DNA of 64,000 nucleotides from NCBI GenBank assembly GCA_963761035.1, contig CAVXFH010000002.1:2170001-2234000 (forward strand), read 5' to 3'. The position numbers and the translations under genes were made by a program. The stretch comes from JARRQJ01 sp963761035 (lineage in GTDB: Bacteria > Pseudomonadota > Gammaproteobacteria > DRLM01). Each line of letters begins with the position of its first letter. The stretch's first letter is position 1. The notes under the pieces are model-generated. The model searched no databases. It was not told the DNA's origin and saw only the letters and a program-made list of their open reading frames with translations. This document shows, piece after piece, positions 8,472-16,106 of this stretch.

Positions 8472-9836
8472 TCAATCTGCGGTGGCCAGTTGAATCCCCT
8501 GCCACGCCACATCAGCCATCAATTGAATCTCTTCCGGCGAGATCACATAGGGCGGCATGAAATAGACCACGTTGCCCAGCGGGCGTAACAATGCGCCCTT
8601 TTCCAAACCATGCTGGTAGACGCGCAGGCCGCGGCGTTCCCGCCAGGGGTAGACCTCTCGCCTGGCTTTATCCTTTACCATTTCCATCGCCACGATCATG
8701 CCGCGCTGGCGCACTTCCGCGATATGGGGGTGATCGGCGAATTGCGCGGTGGCCGCGGCCATGGCGGCGGCTAAATCTTTATTGCGTTCGATGACGTTGT
8801 CTTCGGCGAAGATGTCGAGGGTGGCCAGTGCCGCGCGGCAGCCGAGCGGGTTGCCGGTGTAACTGTGGGAGTGGAGAAAGGCGCTGAGGTTTTGGTACTC
8901 TCCGTAAAAGGCTTGATAGATTTCATCGCGGGTCAACACCGCGGCCAGCGGCAGATAACCGCCGGTGAGCCCTTTGGAGAGGCACATAAAATCAGGGGTG
9001 ATCGCGGCCTGTTCACAGGCGAAAAATGTGCCGGTGCGGCCAAAGCCCACGGCGACCTCGTCGGCGATGAGATGTACGCCGTAGTGGTCGCAGGCCTCAC
9101 GCAGCAGCTCGAGATAGACCGGGTCATACATGCGCATATTGCCGGCGCATTGCACCAAGGGTTCGATGATTACGGCGCAACATTCATCGGCGCGCTCCTC
9201 CAGTGCATGACGCATGCGTTCGAACATATAAGCGGAATGTTCGGCCCAAGTGGCGCCGGTTTCACGGTGGTAGCAGTCGGGGGAGGGCACCGTGATGGCT
9301 TCCATCAGCAGCGGGCGGTAGGTTTCCTTGTACAGCGCCACGTCGCCCACCGCCAGCGCGCCCAGGGTTTCGCCATGATAGCTGTTGCTCAGGGTGATGA
9401 ACTTGGTCTTGGCGGAAACGCCGCGGTTGCGCCAGTAGTGGAAGCTCATTTTCAGCGCCACTTCCACGGCGGAGGAGCCGTTGTCGGCAAAGAAACAGCG
9501 GCTCAAACCCGGCGGCGCCAGTCGGGTTAAACGTTCCGCTAGTTCGATTGCCGGTTCATGGCTGAAGCCGGCCAGCAACACGTGCTCTAGTGTGTCCAGT
9601 TGCGTGCGCAGCGCGGCGTTGATGCGGGGGTTGGCGTGGCCGAACAGGTTGACCCACCAGGAGCTGATGGCATCGAGATAGCGTTTGCCGTCGAAATCTT
9701 CCAGCCACACGCCCCATCCGCGGCGGATGGGAATCGGCGGCAGCGATTCGTGATCCTTCATCTGGGTGCAGGGATGCCACAGCACCGCCAGGTCGCGTCC
9801 CGCGTAGCTTTGGTTTATGGAATGGAATTCAGCCAT
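8472..9836 (-). CDS. bioA: Adenosylmethionine-8-amino-7-oxononanoate aminotransferase
   Basis: A PLP aminotransferase making 7,8-diaminopelargonate for biotin with SAM as amino donor. The 454-residue fold-type I enzyme shows WHPCTQMKDH at the N-terminus (typical BioA), the PLP-aspartate segment LIADEVAVGFGRTG and the Schiff-base lysine in CLSKGLTGGYLPLAAV. No other bio gene lies nearby, so bioA is detached from the usual bioBFCD cluster and sits among SAM-cycle genes, consistent with its unusual amino donor. I see no BirA-type operator in the 58 bases before its start. Confidence 0.95.
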   Translation of the reverse strand: MAEFHSINQSYAGRDLAVLWHPCTQMKDHESLPPIPIRRGWGVWLEDFDGKRYLDAISSWWVNLFGHANPRINAALRTQLDTLEHVLLAGFSHEPAIELAERLTRLAPPGLSRCFFADNGSSAVEVALKMSFHYWRNRGVSAKTKFITLSNSYHGETLGALAVGDVALYKETYRPLLMEAITVPSPDCYHRETGATWAEHSAYMFERMRHALEERADECCAVIIEPLVQCAGNMRMYDPVYLELLREACDHYGVHLIADEVAVGFGRTGTFFACEQAAITPDFMCLSKGLTGGYLPLAAVLTRDEIYQAFYGEYQNLSAFLHSHSYTGNPLGCRAALATLDIFAEDNVIERNKDLAAAMAAATAQFADHPHIAEVRQRGMIVAMEMVKDKARREVYPWRERRGLRVYQHGLEKGALLRPLGNVVYFMPPYVISPEEIQLMADVAWQGIQLATAD

Positions 9837-9894
9837 GCCCGCTAGTGTATTCCGGCCGGCAAGGGTGCGATAGCACCGCGGCGGCGGTTGGCTT

Positions 9895-10752
9895 TCAATC
9901 GCTCTTCAGGCCCAGTGCCCGCCAGATCGCCAGGGTTGGACCCGCCAGGTTCATGGTGTAGAAGTGCAGGCCCGAAGCGCCGCCCGCCAAGAGGTCTTCG
10001 CACAGCTTGATGGTGACTTCCAGGCCGAAGGCGCGCAGAGATATCATGTCGTCGCCGTAGGCCTCGAGGCGTTTACGGATCCAGCGGGGAATCTCGGCGC
10101 CGCAGGCGTCGGAGAAGCGCGCCAACTGTACATAATTAGTGATGGGCATGATGCCCGGTACGATGGGCAAGTCCATGCCGAGTTTTTCGCAGCTTTCCAC
10201 GAAGCGGAAATAAGCGTCCGGGTTGTAGAAGTATTGGGTCATGGCGCCGTCGGCGCCGGCCTCCACCTTGCGCTTAAAGTTGCGTAAATCCGCCAGGGCG
10301 TTGGAGGACTGGGGGTGAACTTCGGGATAGGCGGCCACCTCGATGAAGAAATGATCGCCGGTCTCGGTACGGATGAATTCCACCAATTCATTGGCGTAAC
10401 GGAGTTCGCCGGCCTCGCGCGTGCCGGAAGGCATATCGCCGCGCAGGGCGACGATGTGGCGGATGCCCTGTGACTTATAATTGCTTAAGATGTGGCGGAT
10501 GCTGTCCCGGGTAGAACCGATACAAGACAGATGTGGCGCCACGTCGATGCCGGTGCTGTACTTGATCTCGCTCACGGTGTCGAAAGTGCGTTCCTGGGTC
10601 GAACCGCCGGCGCCGAAGGTCACCGAAGCGAAACAAGGTTTGAGCGGCGCCAGCTGGGTATATGTATCGCGCAGCTTTGCGGCGCTCTCCGCGGTTTTTG
10701 GCGGAAAGAATTCGACGCTGTAGGCCTTGGGGTATTTTTTCTGGGAGTCCAT
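9895..10752 (-). CDS. metF: Methylenetetrahydrofolate reductase [NAD(P)H]
   Basis: Reduces 5,10-methylene-THF to 5-methyl-THF, supplying the methyl group for methionine; the enzyme carries FAD. The 285-residue product begins MDSQKKYPKAYSVEFFPPKT, the common MetF N-terminus. A longer frame to 10806 would overlap the region after ahcY and adds no conserved sequence. The motifs SVTFGAGGSTQ, HLSCIGSTR and ALRGDMP are all present. It follows ahcY by 57 bases, and ahcY follows metK, so the methionine-SAM-homocysteine cycle is grouped. Confidence 0.95.
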   Translation of the reverse strand: MDSQKKYPKAYSVEFFPPKTAESAAKLRDTYTQLAPLKPCFASVTFGAGGSTQERTFDTVSEIKYSTGIDVAPHLSCIGSTRDSIRHILSNYKSQGIRHIVALRGDMPSGTREAGELRYANELVEFIRTETGDHFFIEVAAYPEVHPQSSNALADLRNFKRKVEAGADGAMTQYFYNPDAYFRFVESCEKLGMDLPIVPGIMPITNYVQLARFSDACGAEIPRWIRKRLEAYGDDMISLRAFGLEVTIKLCEDLLAGGASGLHFYTMNLAGPTLAIWRALGLKSD

Positions 10753-10809
10753 GATGACCAACCAATCAATGGTGGGCGGGTTTGCGTAGCGTAACCCACC
10801 CGCCACTTA

Positions 10810-12228
10810 TCAATAGCGATAATGTTCCGCCTTGTACGGGCCTTGTTTGGGTACGCCGATGTATTGCGCCTGCTCGTCGGTGAGTACGGTAAGCGCAGCG
10901 TTCAGCTTCTTGAGCTGCAGGCGCGCGACCTTCTCATCCAAGTGTTTGGGCAGGGTGTAGACGCCCACCGGGTATTTGCCCGAATTGCGCTCGGTCCATA
11001 ATTCGATCTGCGCAATGGTCTGGTTGGCGAAGGAAGAACTCATCACGTAGGACGGATGGCCGGTGGCACAGCCAAGGTTCACCAGACGGCCCTTGGCGAG
11101 CAGGATGATGCGTTTACCGTCGGGGAAGATGACGTGATCGACCTGGGGTTTGATCTCTTCCCAACGGTATTTTTCAATGGCGGCAACTTCAATCTCGTTA
11201 TCGAAGTGACCGATGTTGCACACGATGGCCTGGTCTTTCATCTTGGCCATATGATCGTGGGTGATGACGTGGTAATTGCCCGTGGCGGTGACGAAGATGT
11301 CGGCCTTGTCCGCGGCGTAGTCCATGGTCACCACGCGGTAACCCTCCATCGCCGCCTGCAAGGCGCAGATCGGATCGACCTCAGTGACCCACACCTGCGC
11401 GGACAGCGCGCGCAGCGCCTGGGCCGACCCCTTGCCAACGTCGCCGTAGCCGCATACCAAAGCGACCTTGCCGGCGATCATCACGTCGGTGGCGCGCTTG
11501 ATGCCATCCACCAGGGATTCGCGGCAGCCGTAGAGGTTGTCGAACTTGGATTTGGTCACCGAGTCGTTGACGTTGATCGCCGGAAATTTCAACTCGCCAC
11601 GCTGATGCATCTGGTACAGGCGGTGCACGCCGGTTGTGGTTTCTTCGGTGACGCCCTTGATGGCGGCGAGGTTCTTGGCGTACCAGCCGGGCTGCGCCGC
11701 GATGCGCTTCTTGATGGCGGCGAATAACACCCGCTCTTCCTCGCTGGTAGGTTTGGCCAGCACCAAGGCGTCTTTCTCGGCGCGTGTGCCCAGGTGCAAC
11801 AATACGGTGGCGTCACCGCCATCGTCGAGGATCATGTTGGGCGTGCCACCGTCGCGCCATTCAAAGATGCGATGGGTGTAGTCCCAATATTCTTCCAAGG
11901 TCTCGCCCTTGACCGCGAACACCGGCGTGCCGGCGGCGGCGATGGCGGCGGCAGCATGGTCCTGGGTTGAGAAGATATTGCACGAAGCCCAACGCACCTC
12001 GGCGCCCAGCGACTTCAGGGTCTCGATCAACACGGCGGTCTGGATGGTCATGTGCAGGGAGCCGGCGATGCGCGCGCCTTTCAGCGGCTGTTGCGCGGCG
12101 AACTCCTCGCGGATCGCCATGAGGCCGGGCATCTCGGTCTCGGCGATCTTGATTTCCTTGCGGCCCCAGTCGGCCAGGTTGAGGTCGGCGACTTTAAAAT
12201 CGTCGCTGGATTTGGCGACAGCGTTCAT
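10810..12228 (-). CDS. ahcY: Adenosylhomocysteinase
   Basis: Hydrolyses S-adenosylhomocysteine to homocysteine and adenosine with bound NAD, clearing a strong inhibitor of methyltransferases. The 472-residue enzyme is of the longer proteobacterial type. The Rossmann motif GYGDVGKGSA, the substrate segment SLHMTIQTAVLIETL and the C-terminal KAEHYRY are intact. A good ribosome site (AGGAG on the minus strand at 12236-12240) lies 7 bases before the ATG. The leader carries an SAH riboswitch (12251-12325), so its own substrate probably turns it on. It sits 105 bases after metK and before metF. Confidence 0.97.
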   Translation of the reverse strand: MNAVAKSSDDFKVADLNLADWGRKEIKIAETEMPGLMAIREEFAAQQPLKGARIAGSLHMTIQTAVLIETLKSLGAEVRWASCNIFSTQDHAAAAIAAAGTPVFAVKGETLEEYWDYTHRIFEWRDGGTPNMILDDGGDATVLLHLGTRAEKDALVLAKPTSEEERVLFAAIKKRIAAQPGWYAKNLAAIKGVTEETTTGVHRLYQMHQRGELKFPAINVNDSVTKSKFDNLYGCRESLVDGIKRATDVMIAGKVALVCGYGDVGKGSAQALRALSAQVWVTEVDPICALQAAMEGYRVVTMDYAADKADIFVTATGNYHVITHDHMAKMKDQAIVCNIGHFDNEIEVAAIEKYRWEEIKPQVDHVIFPDGKRIILLAKGRLVNLGCATGHPSYVMSSSFANQTIAQIELWTERNSGKYPVGVYTLPKHLDEKVARLQLKKLNAALTVLTDEQAQYIGVPKQGPYKAEHYRY

Positions 12229-12250
12229 AGTGGGTCTCCTGACAAACTAA

Positions 12251-12325
12251 GAGCGCCGTTTTTACAGAATCGCTTTGATCGAGCCTGGCGGGGACTCCGC
12301 TGCAGCGCCCCTCGAGCAAAGCGAT
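12251..12325 (-). promoter_or_regulatory. SAH riboswitch in the ahcY leader
   Basis: On the minus strand the metK-ahcY spacer shows, in order, GAGGGGCGCTGCA, a short hairpin, CGCCAGGCTC (12281-12290) and AACGGCGCTC (12251-12260). These are the conserved blocks of the S-adenosylhomocysteine riboswitch class (Rfam ahcY motif), with the last block able to pair back to GAGGGGCGC. The P1 stem is unusually long: 12311-12325 pairs with 12269-12283 over about 14 base pairs with one mismatch. The element starts 9 bases after the metK stop and ends before the ahcY ribosome site. Known members increase ahcY expression when SAH accumulates. Recognition is by eye from the consensus. Confidence 0.92.
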
Positions 12326-12333
12326 ATGAGAAA

Positions 12334-13494
12334 TTACAGTCCCGCGGCCGCGCGCAACGACTCCGCCTTATCGGTACTTTCCCAGGGAACATTGATGTCC
12401 TCGCGGCCGAAGTGGCCGTAAGCGGCGGTTTGGCGGTAGATAGGTTGCAAGAGGTTGAGCATGGCGACGATGCCGCGTGGCCGCAGATCGAAGTGTTCTC
12501 GGATCAATTCGATGATGCGCGTCTCGCTGATCTTGCCGGTGCCGAAGGTGTCGACGCTGATGGAGGTAGGTTCTGCGACGCCGATGGCGTAGGACACCTG
12601 AATTTCACAGCGTTCGGCGATACCGGCAGCCACGATGTTTTTGGCCACGTAACGGCCGGCGTAGGCGGCTGAACGGTCCACCTTGCTGGGGTCCTTGCCG
12701 GAGAAGGCGCCTCCGCCGTGGCGAGCCATACCGCCATACGTGTCGACGATGATCTTGCGGCCGGTGAGGCCGCAGTCGCCGACCGGGCCGCCGATGACGA
12801 AGCGTCCCGTGGGGTTGACGAAATATTTGGTGCTTTTGGTCAGCCACTCCGCCGGCAGCACCGGTTTGATGATCTCTTCGATGACCGCCTCGGTCAGGCT
12901 CTTGTAGCTCACATCAGGATTATGCTGCGTCGACAGGACCACGGCGTCCACTCCTACCGGCTTGGCGCCGTCGTAGCGGATGGTAACCTGGCTCTTGGCG
13001 TCGGGACGCAACCAGGGCATCACGCCGTTCTTACGCAATTCCGCTTGGCGGCTCACCAGGCGATGGGCATAGGTGATGGGGGCAGGCATGAGCACATCGG
13101 TTTCATTCGTGGCGTAACCGAACATCATTCCCTGATCGCCAGCGCCTTGTTCGTGATTCTCGGATTCATCCACGCCCATGGCGATATCCGGGGACTGTTT
13201 GCCGATGGCAGCCAGCACAGCGCAGGATTCCCAGTCGAAACCCATTTCCGAACTGTTGTAGCCGATCTCTTTGATGGTTTGGCGTACTACGGTCTCCGAG
13301 TCCACCCAGGCCTCGGTGGTCACTTCGCCGGCGAGGATTACCATGCCGGTCTTCACCAGGGTCTCGCAGGCGACGCGGGCCTTCTTATCCTGGGCCAGAA
13401 TCGCATCCAGAATGGCGTCGGATATCTGGTCCGCTATCTTGTCGGGATGGCCTTCCGAGACGGATTCAGAAGTAAATAAATGCCAATTGCTCAT
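12334..13494 (-). CDS. metK: S-adenosylmethionine synthetase
   Basis: Makes SAM from methionine and ATP. The 386-residue sequence has all signatures: SVSEGHPDKIADQISD at the N-terminus, the ATP loop EQGAGDQGMMFGY near residue 116 and the phosphate loop GGGAFSGKDPSKVDRSAAY near 260. It is the first gene of the long minus-strand run. A plausible promoter lies at 13525-13553, and a large structured RNA on the same strand ends about 80 bases upstream. No SAM riboswitch is visible in its leader. Confidence 0.97.
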   Translation of the reverse strand: MSNWHLFTSESVSEGHPDKIADQISDAILDAILAQDKKARVACETLVKTGMVILAGEVTTEAWVDSETVVRQTIKEIGYNSSEMGFDWESCAVLAAIGKQSPDIAMGVDESENHEQGAGDQGMMFGYATNETDVLMPAPITYAHRLVSRQAELRKNGVMPWLRPDAKSQVTIRYDGAKPVGVDAVVLSTQHNPDVSYKSLTEAVIEEIIKPVLPAEWLTKSTKYFVNPTGRFVIGGPVGDCGLTGRKIIVDTYGGMARHGGGAFSGKDPSKVDRSAAYAGRYVAKNIVAAGIAERCEIQVSYAIGVAEPTSISVDTFGTGKISETRIIELIREHFDLRPRGIVAMLNLLQPIYRQTAAYGHFGREDINVPWESTDKAESLRAAAGL

Positions 13495-13524
13495 GTAATG
13501 TCGTCCTCGCGGGGAATTGACGGC

Positions 13525-13553
13525 CTTGTATCATCCGTCCTTACCCATGCCAA
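13525..13553 (-). promoter_or_regulatory. Candidate sigma-70 promoter for metK
   Basis: On the minus strand TTGGCA (13548-13553) is followed, 17 bases later, by TACAAG (13525-13530). The spacing is ideal and the -35 is good, but the -10 matches TATAAT at only four positions. The ATG of metK lies 31 bases beyond. It would let metK be transcribed independently of the structured RNA upstream. By eye only. Confidence 0.35.
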
Positions 13554-13574
13554 TAAATAAAAATAGCGACTCGC

Positions 13575-13915
13575 CTGCTTTATAGTTTAGCTGGGAGGCC
13601 GCCTCGTTGGGGTCGGTATATTAGCGTGTCGGGCCCTATAGTTCCAGTCACTCCAGTGATATTGTCCTCCCTTCCCAGACGGTGTAACGGCGAAAGCCGG
13701 ACCGGTCTCATGGCGCTATACCCTTGCTCAAAAGGGGCCGGTAGGCGAAAATCACATGTTCCGGTTGAGGAGGATGGGTTCATCCTCCCGATTTAGCAGG
13801 GGGGAGTCTTAAGGCGGCGGCAGGTTTTGATCCTTGGCGGGCGCCGTAACCCGCGAAGGGCTGACTGGCGTTCCGGGGAAAAGGGTGCGGCAACGCCTCC
13901 GCCTTTGCAGCCAAA
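13575..13915 (-). ncRNA. Large structured RNA, probable stand-alone HEARO / IscB-type omega RNA
   Basis: About 340 bases on the minus strand form a dense series of helices (plus coordinates): 13859-13863 with 13908-13912, enclosing 13867-13872 with 13892-13897; 13832-13841 with 13850-13859 (one mismatch); 13769-13776 with 13781-13788 (perfect, 4-base loop); 13701-13705 with 13738-13742, enclosing 13721-13725 with 13732-13736; 13688-13691 with 13696-13699; 13648-13652 with 13655-13659; and long-range 13591-13596 with 13673-13678. From recall, the primary sequence resembles the HEARO RNAs found upstream of RRXRR/HNH (IscB) genes. No such gene follows; metK does. The guide of an omega RNA would lie at its 5' end, near 13913-13932. 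Identity needs a covariance-model search; the structure itself is directly visible. Confidence 0.65.
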
Positions 13916-14008
13916 CGAATACATGTGTGCCGTGGCGCGGAAGGTATCGCGGGAGGTACGTAAGAGGTTTATAGGGGTTTTGATATTTTACTTTTTTAGG
14001 AGAAATAC

Positions 14009-16006
14009 ATGCCGTCGCGCAGAGAGCTTGCTAATGCCATCCGTGCCCTGAGTATGGACGCAGTCCAAAAAGCCAACTCCGGTCATCCGGGTGCCCCCAT
14101 GGGTATGGCGGATATTGCCGAGGTGTTGTGGAACGATTTCATGCGCCACAATCCCGCCAATCCCAAGTGGCCCAACCGTGACCGTTTTGTGCTCTCCAAT
14201 GGCCACGGTTCGATGTTGATCTATTCCTTACTGCACCTCACCGGGTACGATCTCGGCATCGAGGATCTCAAGCAATTTCGCCAACTCCATTCCCGTACCC
14301 CCGGACACCCCGAATACGGTTATACCCCCGGAGTGGAGACCACCACCGGTCCATTGGGGCAGGGCATCACCAATGCGGTAGGCATGGCTATCGCCGAGAA
14401 GTTACTGGCGGGGCAATTCAATCGCGAGGGGCACAAGATCGTAGATCACTACACCTATGTGTTCATGGGTGACGGCTGCATGATGGAAGGCATCTCCCAC
14501 GAGGCCTGCTCACTGGCCGGCACCCTGGGTTTGGGCAAACTCATCGCCTTTTGGGACGACAACGGCATCTCCATCGACGGCCATGTGGAAGGTTGGTTCA
14601 CCGACGATACCCCCAAGCGCTTCGAGGCCTATGGTTGGCACGTGGTACGCGATGTTGACGGCCATGATGCCGACGCCGTCAAGAAGGCGGTGCAGGAGGC
14701 CCGCTCCGTCAACGACAAGCCGTCCATGATCTGCACTAAAACCGTGATCGGTTGGGGCGCCCCCAATTTGTGCGGCAGCCACGATTGCCACGGTTCGGCA
14801 TTGGGTGCGGATGAAGTGGCCGCCACCCGGGAAAATTTGGGTTGGAAGTATCCCCCCTTCGAGGTGCCCGACGCTATTTATGCCGGTTGGAATGCCCGCG
14901 ACAAGGGCGCCAAGGCCGAATCCGCCTGGGCTGAGAAGTTCGCAAAATATAAAGCGGCGCATCCCGCCCTGGCCGCGGAGTTCGAGCGCCGTGCCATCAA
15001 GGGCGAGTTGCCCAAAGACTGGGCCGCCAAGGCCAAGGACTACGTCGCCGCGGTTAATGCCAAAGCCGAGAAGATCGCCACCCGCAAGGCCTCGCAAAAC
15101 GCCATCGGCGGTTTTGCCCCGATCCTGCCGGAAATCGTGGGAGGCTCCGCCGACCTGGCCGGCTCCAACTTGACCTTGTGGAAGGACGCCAAGGGCATCA
15201 GCAGCACCGTATCCGACGGTAATTATATTTATTACGGCGTGCGCGAATTCGCCATGTCCGCCATTATGAACGGCATTGCCCTGCACGGCGGTTTCATCCC
15301 CTTCGGCGCCACGTTCCTCACCTTTTCCGATTACGCCCGCAACGCGGTACGCATGGCGGCGCTGATGAAGATACGCAGCATCTTTGTCTACACCCACGAT
15401 TCCATCGGTTTGGGCGAAGACGGGCCCACCCACCAGCCCATCGAGCATATGGCCAGCCTGCGTATCATCCCCAATATGCAGGTATGGCGACCCTGCGACA
15501 GCGTCGAATCGGCGGTGGCCTGGCAGGCCGCTATCGAACGCCAGGACGGCCCCACTACCCTGGTGTTTTCCCGCCAGGCCCTAGCTCACATGCCGCGCAG
15601 CGACGAGCAAATCGCCGCGATTCGCCGCGGCGGTTATTCCCTGGTCGACAGCCAGGGTGCGCCGCAGGCCATCATCATTTCCACGGGTTCCGAAGTGGAG
15701 ATCGCCGTGGCCGCCGCCAAGACCCTCACTGAAAAGGGTGTGAAGGTGCGTGTCGTGTCCATGCCTTCCACCAACGTGTTCAATGCGCAAGACGCCGCTT
15801 ATCGCGAAGCGGTGTTGCCCAAATCGGTGCGGGCGCGCGTCGCCATCGAGGCTGGCGTCAGCGAGTACTGGGTTCGCTATGTAGGTGATCAGGGCAAGGT
15901 CATCGGTATCGACCGTTTCGGCGAGTCCGCTCCGGCGGGCGCCCTATATAAGGAATTCGGGTTTACCGCGGAGAACGTGGTGAAGGCGGTGCAGGAGCTG
16001 CTTTAA
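14009..16006 (+). CDS. tkt: Transketolase
   Basis: A thiamine-diphosphate enzyme moving two-carbon units between sugar phosphates in the pentose-phosphate and Calvin pathways. The 665 residues equal E. coli TktA in length. Seen are ALSMDAVQKANSGHPGAPMG, the catalytic-dyad region SNGHGSMLIYS, the TPP motif GDGCMMEGISHEACSLAG and the C-terminal half with FVYTHDSIGLGEDGPTHQP. The ribosome site AGGAG lies 7 bases before the ATG. It heads a five-gene plus-strand carbon cluster. Start and end look normal. Confidence 0.97.
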   Translation: MPSRRELANAIRALSMDAVQKANSGHPGAPMGMADIAEVLWNDFMRHNPANPKWPNRDRFVLSNGHGSMLIYSLLHLTGYDLGIEDLKQFRQLHSRTPGHPEYGYTPGVETTTGPLGQGITNAVGMAIAEKLLAGQFNREGHKIVDHYTYVFMGDGCMMEGISHEACSLAGTLGLGKLIAFWDDNGISIDGHVEGWFTDDTPKRFEAYGWHVVRDVDGHDADAVKKAVQEARSVNDKPSMICTKTVIGWGAPNLCGSHDCHGSALGADEVAATRENLGWKYPPFEVPDAIYAGWNARDKGAKAESAWAEKFAKYKAAHPALAAEFERRAIKGELPKDWAAKAKDYVAAVNAKAEKIATRKASQNAIGGFAPILPEIVGGSADLAGSNLTLWKDAKGISSTVSDGNYIYYGVREFAMSAIMNGIALHGGFIPFGATFLTFSDYARNAVRMAALMKIRSIFVYTHDSIGLGEDGPTHQPIEHMASLRIIPNMQVWRPCDSVESAVAWQAAIERQDGPTTLVFSRQALAHMPRSDEQIAAIRRGGYSLVDSQGAPQAIIISTGSEVEIAVAAAKTLTEKGVKVRVVSMPSTNVFNAQDAAYREAVLPKSVRARVAIEAGVSEYWVRYVGDQGKVIGIDRFGESAPAGALYKEFGFTAENVVKAVQELL

Positions 16007-16012
16007 AATTTT

Positions 16013-16086
16013 GCCGCGAAGGAAGCAGATAATGCGGGGATAAATCTCGCGTGATGTTCTGTGACCTTCGCGGCCCAAGCTTTTTT
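16013..16086 (+). terminator. Inverted repeat with T-run between tkt and gap (terminator or attenuator)
   Basis: GCCGCGAAGG at 16013-16022 is perfectly repeated in inverse at 16065-16074, with a smaller imperfect hairpin (GCGGGGA/TCTCGC) inside the 42-base loop, and six Ts follow at 16081-16086. It starts 6 bases after the tkt stop. It could end part of the tkt transcripts or protect the 3' end while gap is transcribed separately. The large loop makes it a weaker candidate than a textbook terminator. Confidence 0.4.
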
Positions 16087-16106
16087 AATCAACTTGGGAG
16101 AAAATC

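Noticed and set aside
13495..13700. SAM riboswitch in the metK leader
   Set aside because: None of the conserved blocks of the SAM-I or SAM-II classes is present; the structure seen belongs to the larger upstream RNA.
13580..13783. 67-codon minus-strand open frame as a protein gene
   Set aside because: It lies entirely inside the helices of the structured RNA, lacks a ribosome site, and shows no protein-like composition.
13575..13915. Group II intron, SRP RNA or 6S RNA in the metK-tkt spacer
   Set aside because: No intron domain V hairpin, no SRP core motif (GGAAGGAAGCAGCC-like) and no single long bulged hairpin as in 6S RNA; several independent helices fit HEARO better.
14510..15448. 312-codon minus-strand open frame opposite tkt
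   Set aside because: It is the antisense shadow of a complete transketolase gene, rich in Gly, Val and His as such shadows are, with no recognisable motif.
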